From: FEN-1297 sp963834015
Lineage (GTDB): Bacteria; Bacteroidota; Ignavibacteria; Ignavibacteriales; Ignavibacteriaceae
Direction of reading: 5' to 3'
Assembly (NCBI GenBank): GCA_963834015.1
Contig: CAWIAG010000003.1
Coordinates: forward strand, 1,054,001-1,118,000
DNA length: 64,000 nucleotides
Below the pieces are notes generated by a model. The model was not told the DNA's origin and ran no database searches. It saw only the letters and a program-made list of their open reading frames with translations. Below, one piece after another: positions 18,277-28,702 of this stretch (position 1 is its first letter; every line of letters begins with the position of its first letter). A program made the position numbers and the translations under genes.

Positions 18277-21200
18277 ATGCGAGTGAAAATACCGATACTT
18301 AATGAATCATTGTTTCGTTTAAAAGTTCAGCTTAATGAAAATTTTCTTGCTAAAAAATTCGCCAGCGGCGAGCCGCCGCTTCGTTCCGAGTTGTTCAGCG
18401 CAGATCAGATGGAACAACATGGAAAGACACTGGCCCATTCTCATTCTTTAGGTTCGCAACGTACCCCGGATCATCACCTGCTGACGAGGCTGGCTGAAAA
18501 TGAAATTTTTTTATTTGAAGTTCATAATCTGCTGACTGAAACCGTCAAGGCAAATCATCAGATTACTCCGGCCGGTGAATGGCTGCTTGATAATTTTTAT
18601 CTTATTGAAGAACAAATTCGTACAGGTAAAAGACATTTGCCAAAGGGCTATATAAGGGAATTACCCAGTTTGTTAAGCGGCCCTTCAAAAGGCCTGCCCC
18701 GTGTTTATGATATTGCCCTTGAAACCATTTCCCACGGAGACGGGCGTGTTGATCCGGAAAATCTGAGCCGGTTCGTATCGGCTTACCAGACGGTAACAAC
18801 TTTAAAATTAGGCGAGCTCTGGGCAATTCCAACCATGCTGAGGTTAGCGCTAATCGAGAATCTTCGCAGAGTTGCAGTTAAAGTTGCTGCCGGAAGGATT
18901 GAACGGGATTTGGCAGGTTCATGGGCCGATCAAATGATTGAGGTGGCCGAAAAGGATCCCAAAAGTCTTATTCTAATTATTGCAGATATGGCAAGGACCG
19001 ACCCCCCCATGACTACCCCTTTTGTATCTGAATTTGCGCGAAGGCTGCAGGGATTAAGCAATGTTTTGATATCGCCTTTAACATGGATTGAACAGCGCCT
19101 ATCCGAATCAGGAATGACAATCAGGAAATTGGTACAGTACGGCAACCAACAGCAGGCTGCAGATCAACTTTCAATAAGCAATAGCATAGGCAGTCTCAGG
19201 TTCCTTGAGTCAATGGATTGGAAACATTTTGTTGAATCGATGAGCGTGGTTGAAAAGATCCTGCTAAAAGATATTGGCGGAATATACGGCAGGATGGATT
19301 TTACAACACGGGACCGCTACCGTCATGTAATAGAGAAGATTTCAAAAAACAGTCAAATACCGGAAGAAGATGCAGCAAACATTGTAATACGACTAGCAAA
19401 AGAAAGTGAAGCAAAGGAAGGTAAGAATGCCAGGACTGCTCATGTAGGATTCTATTTGATTGATAGGGGTTTGAAACAACTTGAAAAACTGGCTAAAGTA
19501 CGCTTTTCTGTTTCAGCGGTTGTAAAAAAAGCAGCGAGCTGTGTTCCCCTGATGATTTACACAGGTTCGATTTTTATATTGACTCTTATCTTTACTGCAC
19601 TACTGGCAGGACAAACCTATGCGGCGGGGATACACGGCCGGGCTTTGGATCTTTTCAGTATCATTATCTTTTTATCAACAAGCCAGTTGGCGGTTTCTTT
19701 GGTAAACTGGCTCTCAACATTACTGGCACAACCACAATCTTTACCCAGAATGGATCTCTCCAAAGGAATACCCCCTGAACTGCGTACTCTTGTTGTAATC
19801 CCGACAATGTTAATAAACGTTCAGAATATTAAAGAGCTGATCGAAGCACTTGAAGTTCGTTTTCTAGCAAACCGTGATGACAATCTTCATTTTAGTCTTT
19901 TAACAGATTTTCAAGATGCTGCAACGGAAACATTACCGGGGGATGAAGACCTTGTAATACTAGTACGTAAAAAGATAGAAGAACTTAATGAAAAATATAA
20001 AGGATTGCACAATAATTCCTTCTTCCTATTCCACCGTCCCCGTAAATGGAACTCCCGTGAGCGGCTGTGGATGGGTTATGAACGTAAAAGGGGAAAACTT
20101 GAGGAATTAAATTCTATGCTTCGCGGGGGGTTGAAAAGCAGCTTCTCACATATAATTGGCAAAACAGAAATTCTTTCGACAGTTAAATATGTAATTACAC
20201 TTGATACGGATACACAATTGCCCCGCAACTCTGCCCGACAATTAGTCGGGGCCATGGCACATCCGTTAAACCGGGCACAATTTAATGAAGTTAAGCACCG
20301 TGTAACAGACGGCTATACTATTTTACAGCCGCGGGTAGCAGTAAGCCTGCCCGGAACCAACCTTTCACGATATGCAAGGCTTTACGGAAGCCAGCCGGGC
20401 ATTGATCCATATACCCGCACCGTCTCTGATGTATACCAGGATTTATTCGGCGAGGGATCATTCATTGGAAAAGGAATATATGATGTGGATATGTACATAC
20501 GGGCTCTTAATAGCCGGTTCCCGGAGAATCTGATTTTAAGTCATGATCTTCTGGAAGGATGTCATGCACGGGCGGGATTAATAAGCGACGTCCAATTATA
20601 TGAAGAATTTCCAACCCGTTACCCGGTAGATGTAAGCCGCCGCCAGCGTTGGATTCGCGGCGACTGGCAGCTTATACGGTGGCTGCTGCCGTTAGTTCCG
20701 GGATATAATAATAATTTGGAAAAAAATTCTTTGTCCTGGCTTTCCAAGTGGAAATTATTCGATAACCTGAGGCGAAGCCTCGTTCCCTTTGCACTTACAA
20801 TCCTGTTCCTGTCATGCTGGATTTTTTTGCCGGAAGCCTTGATTTGGACACTATCGGCAGCCGGGATTATATTAATTCCTCCTATAATTATTTCAATCCT
20901 TGACATGCTGCAGAAGACACCCGATATGCAATTTAGTCAGCATTTTGCTTTTGTCTTACGTTCCACAGGAATGAATCTGGCGCAGGCAGTATTTACATTA
21001 TTAAGCCTTCCTTATGAAGCCTTCTCGAACCTTAATTCTATTATTAAGACTTTATGGAGGATGCTGATTTCACATAAAAGGCTCCTGGAATGGAATCCCT
21101 TTAATTCTGCCGGCCGTAAAAGCCGTTTCACATTGATGGGTTCATACATAACAATGTGGATTTCCCCATTTATTTCAATTAGTTCAATTATGTTTTTTGA

Positions 21201-24200
21201 ATTTTCAAAACGAACAGTACCAATATCAGCAATCCCGATACTTTTGCTCTGGACAGTATCACCGGCGATAACCTGGTGGATAAGCTTGCCGCTGGTAAGG
21301 CGTAAAGCAAATTTAACGATCAGCCAAAAAATATTTTTACGAAATTTATCCCGTAAAATATGGTCTTTCTTTGAAACATTTGTTGGTCCTGAAGATCATT
21401 GGCTGCCCCCGGATAATTTTCAAGAAAACCCAGCCGGAGTAATTGCGCACCGGACCTCGCCAACTAATATAGGGCTGGCTTTACTAGCGAATTTGTCTGC
21501 CTATGATTTTGGCTACATTTCCGCCGGGCAGTTCATTCAGCGTACATCAGATACATTCAAAACAATGGAAACGCTGGGACGATATCAAGGGCATTTTTGT
21601 AATTGGTATGATACACAAACTTTAATGCCGCTGAGGCCATTTTATATATCAACTGTAGACAGCGGAAATCTTGCTGCTCACCTGCTGACTCTCCGCCAGG
21701 GTATTCTTACACTTCCGGATCAAAAAATTGTTGCTCCCCAATTATTTGAAGGAATACGTGATACGCTTAATGTAATAACGGAACTTGCCGACGGAACAGA
21801 ACTTAGCGTGCTAATACAAATTAAGAATGAAATGGAACCGATTCTTAATTCCCCTCCCTCTAAACTTACTGATACATGGAGAAGCCTTAACTTTTTAACA
21901 ACATCTTCAGACAAAATAAAGAAAAATTTTAATCAAAGCCGTAATGAACAAGCCTGCTTATGGGCAAACACCCTTTTAGAACATTGCCGCAGCATTTTTA
22001 ATGAATTAACTTATTTAGCCCCGTGGCTTGCTATACCTGGTTCTCCTAATATAATCACCCGCTTCCCTGATTTTGATAAAATACATACACTACGTGAACT
22101 ATCAAAACTAAAAGCAGAATTGCCGGACATTCCCGGAGCATTACCAACGATAAACGCTGATGAAAATAAATGGTATAATGAATTCCGGCAGTTAATTGCA
22201 GATTCAGGTAAACGCGCTGATGAAAGAATATCGACTATAAAACGGCTTGCAAAAGAATCAGGCAGTCTTTCAAACATGGAGTATAATTTTCTTTACAACA
22301 AATCCCGTCATTTGCTTTCCGTAGGATATAGTGTTGATGAGAACCGCCGGGATTCAAGTTTTTATGATTTGCTGGCATCCGAAGCAAGATTAAGCAATTT
22401 TGTTGCAATCGCACAGGGCCAGATACCACAGGAAAGCTGGTTCGCTTTAGGGCGATTGCTGACCACCTTCAGTGGTGATCCGATTCTTCTTTCATGGAGC
22501 GGTTCGATGTTTGAATACCTTATGCCACTGCTGGTAATGCCGACCTACGAAAACACTTTACTTGATCAAACATATAAGGAAGCTGTAAAAAGACAAATTG
22601 AATATGGAAAACAGCAGAGTGTACCATGGGGAATTTCCGAATCAGGTTATAACACCGTTGATGTTAATTTAAATTATCAATACAGGGCATTTGGCGTTCC
22701 GGGATTAGGGCTTAAGCGCGGACTTGCAGAGGATCTTGTTATTGCACCATACGCTTCAGCGCTTGCTTTGATGGTGGAGCCTGAAAAAGCCTGCCTTAAC
22801 CTACAGAAGCTAGCTGCAGGCGGTTTAGAGGGAAAATATGGTTTGTATGAAGCGGTAGACTATACTCAATCACGTTTACCCAGGGAACAGTTAAACGTTG
22901 TTATTAAATCTTTTATGGCGCATCACCAGGGAATGAGCCTTCTTTCTCTGGCTTACCTGCTTCTTGACCGCCCGATGCAGAGACGATTTGAATCCGATCC
23001 TCTATTTGAAGCAACAGTGCTTCTGCTCCAGGAACGAATTCCAAAGGCAACATTTATCAATTCACACACTTCAGGGCTTTCAGATACTCATGCAACCACA
23101 GGTATAACTGAAATGCCGGTAAGAATAATAAGCAATCCCGATGTGGCAGTGCCGGAAATTCAGCTCTTATCAAACGGCAGGTACAACGTGATGATTACAA
23201 ACGCAGGCGGAGGATACAGTCAATGGAAAGATATTGCACTTACACGCTGGCATGAAGATAGTACATGCGACAACCGGGGAACCTTCTGCTATATCCGGGA
23301 TATAGCAAGCGGAGAATACTGGTCTGCTGCATACCAGCCGACACTTAAACGGTCAAAAAATTATGAAGCTATTTTCTCAGAAGGGCATGCTGAATTCAGA
23401 AGAAGAGATCAGTATTTTGACATACATACCGAGATTGTGGTTTCACCCGAAGATGATATTGAACTTCGCAGAGTACATATTACCAACCGCTCCAAGTCTC
23501 AGCGGATTATTGATATTACAAGTTATGCAGAAGTAGTTCTTGCATCGCCAGCTTCCGACGCTTTACACCCGGCGTTCAGTAATTTATTTATTCAGACTGA
23601 AATAGTGCATGAGAAACAAGCCGTTCTATGTACGAGGAGGCCCCGTTCACAGGAAGATCAAACGCTTTGGATGTTTCATATGATGGCAGTACGCGGTTCA
23701 GTTACCAATGAAATTTCTTTTGAAACAGACCGTATGAAATTTATAGGAAGAAATAATACTATTAACTCACCCCAGGCAATGAAAAATTACGCGGCACTTT
23801 CAAACAGCCAGGGCTCTGTTCTTGATCCAATTGTCGCTATCAGGTATCAAATTATAGTAGAGCCCGAAGAAACGGCAAATATAGATATGATCTACGGGAT
23901 CGGTGAATCGCGCGAAACAGCTTTAAGCCTTGTTAATAAATACCAGGACAGGCGTCTTGCCAACCGTGTATTTGAACTGGCATGGACTCACAGCCAGGTA
24001 GTGCTACGGCAAATAAATGCGACTGAAGTTGATGCACAATTGTATTGCCGACTGGCAAATTCAATTATTTACGCCAATTCTTTCCTTCGCGCCGATCAGA
24101 GTATAATTATTAAAAACCGCAGGGGCCAATCGGGCTTGTGGGGATATTCTATTTCAGGAGATTTACCGATTGTACTACTTCAAATTGAAGATCCCACTAA

Positions 24201-26979
24201 TATCAATATGGTGAACCAACTGGTCCAGGCACATGCATATTGGCATCTAAAAGGATTGGTAGTAGATCTTGTAATTTGGAACGAAGACCATGCCGGTTAC
24301 AGGCAGCAATTACAGGAACAAATAATGAGGCTGATAGCCGCCGGTATAGAAGCGAATAATGTTGACCGGCCCGGCGGTATCTTTGTCCGTCAAGCTGACC
24401 AGATATCCAATGAGGACAGGATTCTTATACAAACAGTTGCCCGTGTTATTATATCGGATAAACGGGGAACACTTGAGTCCCAGGTAAATCATCACAGGAT
24501 TGCACAACTTCCTGTTCCCCGGATTAAACCGGTTCGTACATATTATGCTCACAGTTCAAATGAATCTACAGCGCCCCGGAAAGATCTGCTTTTCTTCAAC
24601 GGATATGGAGGATTTACTCCCGATGGGTTAGAATATGTAATTACAACATCGGCCAAGCAAGTAACTCCGGCCCCGTGGGTAAATGTACTGGCAAATCCAA
24701 ATTTTGGGACAATAGTTACTGAGAACGGCCCTTCATATACCTGGAGCGAGAATGCTCATGAGTTTCGGATAACGCCCTGGAATAATGATCCGGTAAGTGA
24801 TACGAACGGAGAGGCTTTTTATATTCGTGATGAAGAGACAGGCCACTTCTGGTCACCCTCACCACTTCCCTGCCGAGGAACCGGTTCTTATGAAAGCCGC
24901 CATGGATTCGGCTACAGCGTTTTTGAACATACGGAAGACGGAATCCACACTGAGCTGCTTATTTATGCTGCTATAGATTCACCGGTAAAGTTTTCAGTTT
25001 TAAAAGTGAGAAACGAGTCAGGCAAGCTCCGTCATCTTTCTGCTACAGGTTATGTTGAACTAGTCCTGGGCGACCTGCGCTCTAAATACGCAATGCATAT
25101 TATTACCGAAAATGATTCCGTCAGCGATTCAATCTTTGCACGAAATTCATATAGCCCGGAATTCTCCGAACGGGTAGTATTTTTTCAAACAGATGATGCA
25201 ATACACTCAGTAAGCTGCGACCGTACCGAATTTATAGGGCGTAACGGATCACTTCAAAATCCGGCAGCGATGGCGCGAATGAATCTTTCCGGTAAAACGG
25301 GAGCTGCTATTGATCCATGTGCAGCGATCCAGGTGCCATTCGATTTAGAGGATGGCCAGGAGCGTGAAATAAACTTTAAGCTCGGGGTAGGTATAAATAA
25401 TGATTTAGTAGGTAAACCGGCACAACAATTCAGAGGAGCAATTTCCGCACAAAACGCACTGGTACAAGTTAAAAAGTTTTGGAAACATACACTTGGCGCA
25501 GTACAAGTAAATACTCCGGATGCTTCATTAAATATTCTTACAAACGGATGGCTGTTATATCAAACTTTGGCCTGCCGCATTTGGGCAAGGAGCGGGTATT
25601 ACCAATCCGGCGGGGCATTTGGTTTTCGTGATCAGCTTCAGGATGTTATGGCTCTCATCCATACTAAACCCGAGCTTGTAAGAAATCACCTGCTCTTAAG
25701 TGCAAGCCGTCAGTTCAGGGAAGGAGATGTTCAACACTGGTGGCATCCGCCTTTTGGACGCGGTGTGCGTACTCATTGTTCGGACGATTATCTCTGGCTG
25801 CCGTTAGTCACCTGCCGGTATGTGCTTAGTACCGGTGATACGGGAATATTAAATGAGCCAATCAGTTTTCTTGAAGGCCGTTTAGTGAATGCTGAAGATG
25901 ACTCATATTATGATCTGCCGAACAGGTCGGAAGAAACAGGCAGTTTATATCAACATTGTGTTCGTGCAATTCTCAGAGGACAACTTTATGGAGAGCACGG
26001 TTTACCACTAATAGGATCGGGTGATTGGAATGACGGAATGAATATGGTCGGCAAAAAAGGTAAAGGTGAAAGTGTATGGTTAGGGTTCTTCATGTATGAA
26101 GTCCTAATGCAGTTCACGAAGGTTGCCCGTATTCAGGGAGACTTGCAGTTTGCAGAACGATGTCAAACGGAAGCCGGCACGCTTCAGAAAAATATTGAAT
26201 TGAACAGTTGGGACGGAGAGTGGTACCTAAGGGCATTTTTTGACGATGGCACCCCGCTTGGATCTGTAAGCAACCAGGAGTGCAAAATTGATTCAATTGT
26301 ACAAAGCTGGTCGGTTCTTTCAGGTGCAGGAGATAAAGATCGTTCCAACATGGCTATGAACGCCCTGGATGAACATCTTGTCCGCAGAAATCACGGACTA
26401 ATCCAACTCCTGGATCCGCCGTTTGACAAATCGGATTTAAATCCGGGATATATAAAAGGCTATGTACCCGGCGTAAGAGAAAACGGCGGGCAGTATACTC
26501 ATGCTGCGATCTGGGCAGCGATGGCATTTGCGGAATTAGGCGATAGTAAAAGAGCATGGGAACTACTGGGAATCATAAACCCGGTAAACCATGCAAAATC
26601 ACGGGAAGAGATTAATGTTTATGATGTTGAACCCTATGTGGTTGCGGCTGATGTATATGCACTTGCGCCCCATATTGGGCGCGGCGGGTGGACGTGGTAT
26701 ACCGGCTCTGCCGGGTGGATGTACAGGCTTATAGTTGAATCACTACTAGGCTTGCGGCTTGAAGTTGATAAGCTGTATTTTAATCCATGTTTCCCCGAGG
26801 AATGGGAAAGATATAATGTTGATTACCGTTACAGGGAAACTATTTACAATATTACCTTAATTCGTCTACATAATACCGGAGCTGATTCAGGTATTATTGT
26901 TGACGGGGTTAAAAGCGATAAATTATTTATACCTCTTAAAGACGACAAACAGAAACATACGGTTGAGATAATTGTCTGA
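18277..26979 (+). CDS. ndvB: Cyclic beta-1,2-glucan synthase (NdvB/ChvB type)
   Basis: At 2900 residues it has the full length of ChvB/NdvB enzymes. Order: N-terminal segment (ELFSADQMEQHGKTLA near 40), membrane spans about 420-490, a GT84 glycosyltransferase domain with DTDTQLPRNSARQLVG (Asp643, Asp645) and QRRQRW-like RRQRWIRGDWQ near 788-798, more membrane spans about 830-1000, a glucoamylase-like middle (WGISESGYN; HHQGMSL), and two beta-sandwich plus GH94 phosphorylase parts ending with GSGDWNDGMN (Asp2583/Asp2586). It polymerises UDP-glucose and trims and closes the ring; the product goes to the periplasm, where it aids osmotic adaptation. Its last codon runs into a repeat unit that supplies the TGA. 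Confidence 0.95.
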   Translation: MRVKIPILNESLFRLKVQLNENFLAKKFASGEPPLRSELFSADQMEQHGKTLAHSHSLGSQRTPDHHLLTRLAENEIFLFEVHNLLTETVKANHQITPAGEWLLDNFYLIEEQIRTGKRHLPKGYIRELPSLLSGPSKGLPRVYDIALETISHGDGRVDPENLSRFVSAYQTVTTLKLGELWAIPTMLRLALIENLRRVAVKVAAGRIERDLAGSWADQMIEVAEKDPKSLILIIADMARTDPPMTTPFVSEFARRLQGLSNVLISPLTWIEQRLSESGMTIRKLVQYGNQQQAADQLSISNSIGSLRFLESMDWKHFVESMSVVEKILLKDIGGIYGRMDFTTRDRYRHVIEKISKNSQIPEEDAANIVIRLAKESEAKEGKNARTAHVGFYLIDRGLKQLEKLAKVRFSVSAVVKKAASCVPLMIYTGSIFILTLIFTALLAGQTYAAGIHGRALDLFSIIIFLSTSQLAVSLVNWLSTLLAQPQSLPRMDLSKGIPPELRTLVVIPTMLINVQNIKELIEALEVRFLANRDDNLHFSLLTDFQDAATETLPGDEDLVILVRKKIEELNEKYKGLHNNSFFLFHRPRKWNSRERLWMGYERKRGKLEELNSMLRGGLKSSFSHIIGKTEILSTVKYVITLDTDTQLPRNSARQLVGAMAHPLNRAQFNEVKHRVTDGYTILQPRVAVSLPGTNLSRYARLYGSQPGIDPYTRTVSDVYQDLFGEGSFIGKGIYDVDMYIRALNSRFPENLILSHDLLEGCHARAGLISDVQLYEEFPTRYPVDVSRRQRWIRGDWQLIRWLLPLVPGYNNNLEKNSLSWLSKWKLFDNLRRSLVPFALTILFLSCWIFLPEALIWTLSAAGIILIPPIIISILDMLQKTPDMQFSQHFAFVLRSTGMNLAQAVFTLLSLPYEAFSNLNSIIKTLWRMLISHKRLLEWNPFNSAGRKSRFTLMGSYITMWISPFISISSIMFFEFSKRTVPISAIPILLLWTVSPAITWWISLPLVRRKANLTISQKIFLRNLSRKIWSFFETFVGPEDHWLPPDNFQENPAGVIAHRTSPTNIGLALLANLSAYDFGYISAGQFIQRTSDTFKTMETLGRYQGHFCNWYDTQTLMPLRPFYISTVDSGNLAAHLLTLRQGILTLPDQKIVAPQLFEGIRDTLNVITELADGTELSVLIQIKNEMEPILNSPPSKLTDTWRSLNFLTTSSDKIKKNFNQSRNEQACLWANTLLEHCRSIFNELTYLAPWLAIPGSPNIITRFPDFDKIHTLRELSKLKAELPDIPGALPTINADENKWYNEFRQLIADSGKRADERISTIKRLAKESGSLSNMEYNFLYNKSRHLLSVGYSVDENRRDSSFYDLLASEARLSNFVAIAQGQIPQESWFALGRLLTTFSGDPILLSWSGSMFEYLMPLLVMPTYENTLLDQTYKEAVKRQIEYGKQQSVPWGISESGYNTVDVNLNYQYRAFGVPGLGLKRGLAEDLVIAPYASALALMVEPEKACLNLQKLAAGGLEGKYGLYEAVDYTQSRLPREQLNVVIKSFMAHHQGMSLLSLAYLLLDRPMQRRFESDPLFEATVLLLQERIPKATFINSHTSGLSDTHATTGITEMPVRIISNPDVAVPEIQLLSNGRYNVMITNAGGGYSQWKDIALTRWHEDSTCDNRGTFCYIRDIASGEYWSAAYQPTLKRSKNYEAIFSEGHAEFRRRDQYFDIHTEIVVSPEDDIELRRVHITNRSKSQRIIDITSYAEVVLASPASDALHPAFSNLFIQTEIVHEKQAVLCTRRPRSQEDQTLWMFHMMAVRGSVTNEISFETDRMKFIGRNNTINSPQAMKNYAALSNSQGSVLDPIVAIRYQIIVEPEETANIDMIYGIGESRETALSLVNKYQDRRLANRVFELAWTHSQVVLRQINATEVDAQLYCRLANSIIYANSFLRADQSIIIKNRRGQSGLWGYSISGDLPIVLLQIEDPTNINMVNQLVQAHAYWHLKGLVVDLVIWNEDHAGYRQQLQEQIMRLIAAGIEANNVDRPGGIFVRQADQISNEDRILIQTVARVIISDKRGTLESQVNHHRIAQLPVPRIKPVRTYYAHSSNESTAPRKDLLFFNGYGGFTPDGLEYVITTSAKQVTPAPWVNVLANPNFGTIVTENGPSYTWSENAHEFRITPWNNDPVSDTNGEAFYIRDEETGHFWSPSPLPCRGTGSYESRHGFGYSVFEHTEDGIHTELLIYAAIDSPVKFSVLKVRNESGKLRHLSATGYVELVLGDLRSKYAMHIITENDSVSDSIFARNSYSPEFSERVVFFQTDDAIHSVSCDRTEFIGRNGSLQNPAAMARMNLSGKTGAAIDPCAAIQVPFDLEDGQEREINFKLGVGINNDLVGKPAQQFRGAISAQNALVQVKKFWKHTLGAVQVNTPDASLNILTNGWLLYQTLACRIWARSGYYQSGGAFGFRDQLQDVMALIHTKPELVRNHLLLSASRQFREGDVQHWWHPPFGRGVRTHCSDDYLWLPLVTCRYVLSTGDTGILNEPISFLEGRLVNAEDDSYYDLPNRSEETGSLYQHCVRAILRGQLYGEHGLPLIGSGDWNDGMNMVGKKGKGESVWLGFFMYEVLMQFTKVARIQGDLQFAERCQTEAGTLQKNIELNSWDGEWYLRAFFDDGTPLGSVSNQECKIDSIVQSWSVLSGAGDKDRSNMAMNALDEHLVRRNHGLIQLLDPPFDKSDLNPGYIKGYVPGVRENGGQYTHAAIWAAMAFAELGDSKRAWELLGIINPVNHAKSREEINVYDVEPYVVAADVYALAPHIGRGGWTWYTGSAGWMYRLIVESLLGLRLEVDKLYFNPCFPEEWERYNVDYRYRETIYNITLIRLHNTGADSGIIVDGVKSDKLFIPLKDDKQKHTVEIIV

Positions 26980-27190
26980 ACTATGATTCTTATGATTAAT
27001 GCAAAGTCTGAACCAGGATTCTCAGGATTATAGGATTTTCAGGATGAATGCAAATTGTTTGAACTATGATTCTTATGATTAAAGCAATTGTTTGAACTAT
27101 GATTCTTTTGATTTCAGCCAAAGGCTGATGAGCCTCTGGCTCAATTATGATTTTTATGATTAACACAGATGAATCGGATATGGTTCGAAT
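26977..27190. repeat. CTGAACTATGATT repeat cluster
   Basis: Copies of TGAACTATGATTCT start at 26977, 27060 and 27093. A variant containing GGCTGATGAGCCTCTGGCTC lies near 27125-27145. The first copy includes the stop codon of the glucan synthase gene. The same family builds the array at 42.4-43.3 kb. Confidence 0.75.
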
Positions 27191-27285
27191 CACTAAATTA
27201 TTACTTTTATAAAATGTAACGCGGCAAATGCCAGTGCGCTTTAGGGTACTTAAACATTTCTATATCTGAACTCAATCCTAAGATG

Positions 27286-27314
27286 TAATTCTTTTTTCAT
27301 CCCTTTGACCGATT
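27286..27314 (+). promoter_or_regulatory. 29-base recurrent upstream element, copy 4
   Basis: TAATTCTTTTTTCATCCC then TTTGACCGATT, 140 bases before the ice-binding-like gene. The preceding CCTAAGATG can pair with CATCCCTTTG imperfectly. Confidence 0.7.
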
Positions 27315-27454
27315 TAGACATTTGAATTATCCGAGTACCTTAATGATGAATAATTACAGAAAACTATTCAAACAAAGAGATTAATTTATCCAGAACAAAA
27401 TAAATAATGCAATTATTCTAAAATTTTTGATTTACTAATTATAAGGAGATACGA

Positions 27455-28546
27455 ATGAAAATCTATACAAAAAATCAGGCGACTGTTTTAATCAGTTGGA
27501 AGCGTTTTCTAGGAGCGATATTAATATCTGCCGTAATGATGCCTGTGGCTATCATGTCACAATCATCTGCGGATACAATTTCAATAGTTAATATTGGAGC
27601 CGCCGGCAATTTTGTTCTACTTGCAGAAACAGGAATTTCAACAACCGGAACCACTCAAATTACAGGAAATATAGGTGTCAGCCCGGTTTCTGCGACTTAT
27701 ATAACCGGATTCGGGCTAATTGAGGATGCTTCAAATACATTTTCTACCTCATCTTTAATCACCGGCAAGGTATATGCGGCTAATTATGCTGTACCAACTT
27801 CAACAAATCTGACCGCCGCAATTAACGACATGCAAACCGCATATAGCGATGCTGCCGGGCGAAAATTGCCAAGTTATACTGAATTATATTCCGGGAATGT
27901 AACAGGAAAAACACTGACACCCGGCCTTTATAAATGGAGTACGGGCGTGCAGATATCTGCAGGCGGCGTTACAATCTCAGGCACTGCAAAAGATGTTTGG
28001 ATCTTCCAGGTAGCGCAAAATCTGACCGTTGATAACGGCGCTATTGTAACACTAAGCGGCGGTGCATCGGCTTCCAACATTTTCTGGCAGGTGGCGGGTG
28101 AAGCAACGCTTGGCACTTCGGCTGCTATGCAGGGTGTAATATTGTGTCAGACATTAATTTCAATGAATACAGGCGCCACACTTAACGGCAGAGCGCTTGC
28201 ACAAACTGCAGTTACATTAAACGCCAATAAAATCACGCAGCCGGCAACAGTAACCGCGGTAACGACCAGCAGCTCTATGCCTAAAGAATTTGTGCTTTTT
28301 CAAAACTATCCAAATCCATTTAATCCTGCAACAATAATAAGCTATCAAATACCTGCGAGCGGCAGGGTTTCACTTAAAGTATTTAATGTTCTTGGAGTAG
28401 AAGTTGCGGAATTAGAAAACGGAATACAGAACGCCGGAAGATATAATATAATATTTGACGGTTCTAAGTTTTCAAGCGGAGTTTATTTTTATCAATTGAG
28501 AGCCGGTTCATTTGTGGGAACAAAGAAACTTTTGCTTTTGAAATAA
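27455..28546 (+). CDS. Secreted DUF3494 ice-binding-like protein with T9SS sorting domain
   Basis: The 363 residues begin with a signal peptide (about 1-40). A DUF3494 domain fills about 45-270: LLAETGISTTGTTQITGNIG, VSPVSATYITGF, LTPGLYKWSTGVQIS and WQVAGEATLGTSAAMQGV are the typical beta-helix landmarks of ice-binding proteins. The C-terminus (about 280-363) is a type A type IX secretion sorting domain: FQNYPNPFNPAT, then VFNVLGVEV and SSGVYFYQLRAG. It should be exported and fixed to, or released from, the cell surface. DUF3494 proteins bind ice in cold-adapted microbes, but many mesophiles have them as adhesin-like surface proteins. AAGGAG precedes the start. Confidence 0.92.
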   Translation: MKIYTKNQATVLISWKRFLGAILISAVMMPVAIMSQSSADTISIVNIGAAGNFVLLAETGISTTGTTQITGNIGVSPVSATYITGFGLIEDASNTFSTSSLITGKVYAANYAVPTSTNLTAAINDMQTAYSDAAGRKLPSYTELYSGNVTGKTLTPGLYKWSTGVQISAGGVTISGTAKDVWIFQVAQNLTVDNGAIVTLSGGASASNIFWQVAGEATLGTSAAMQGVILCQTLISMNTGATLNGRALAQTAVTLNANKITQPATVTAVTTSSSMPKEFVLFQNYPNPFNPATIISYQIPASGRVSLKVFNVLGVEVAELENGIQNAGRYNIIFDGSKFSSGVYFYQLRAGSFVGTKKLLLLK

Positions 28547-28702
28547 ATGTTTAACCAAGACCGGAACAATTTTTTGATGTGATGCACAGAAGTATTGAAT
28601 GTTTTATCAACGGCTACATTAAGATTTTGAAAAAAATAAATAAAGCCTTTTGGACAAGCTGTACTAAGTTTTCTGAAGCGAAAATTATAATTTATAATAA
28701 AC

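Noticed and set aside
27175..27200. GGTTCGAATC resembling a tRNA T-loop
   Set aside because: No flanking stem complement, no anticodon arm or acceptor pairing.
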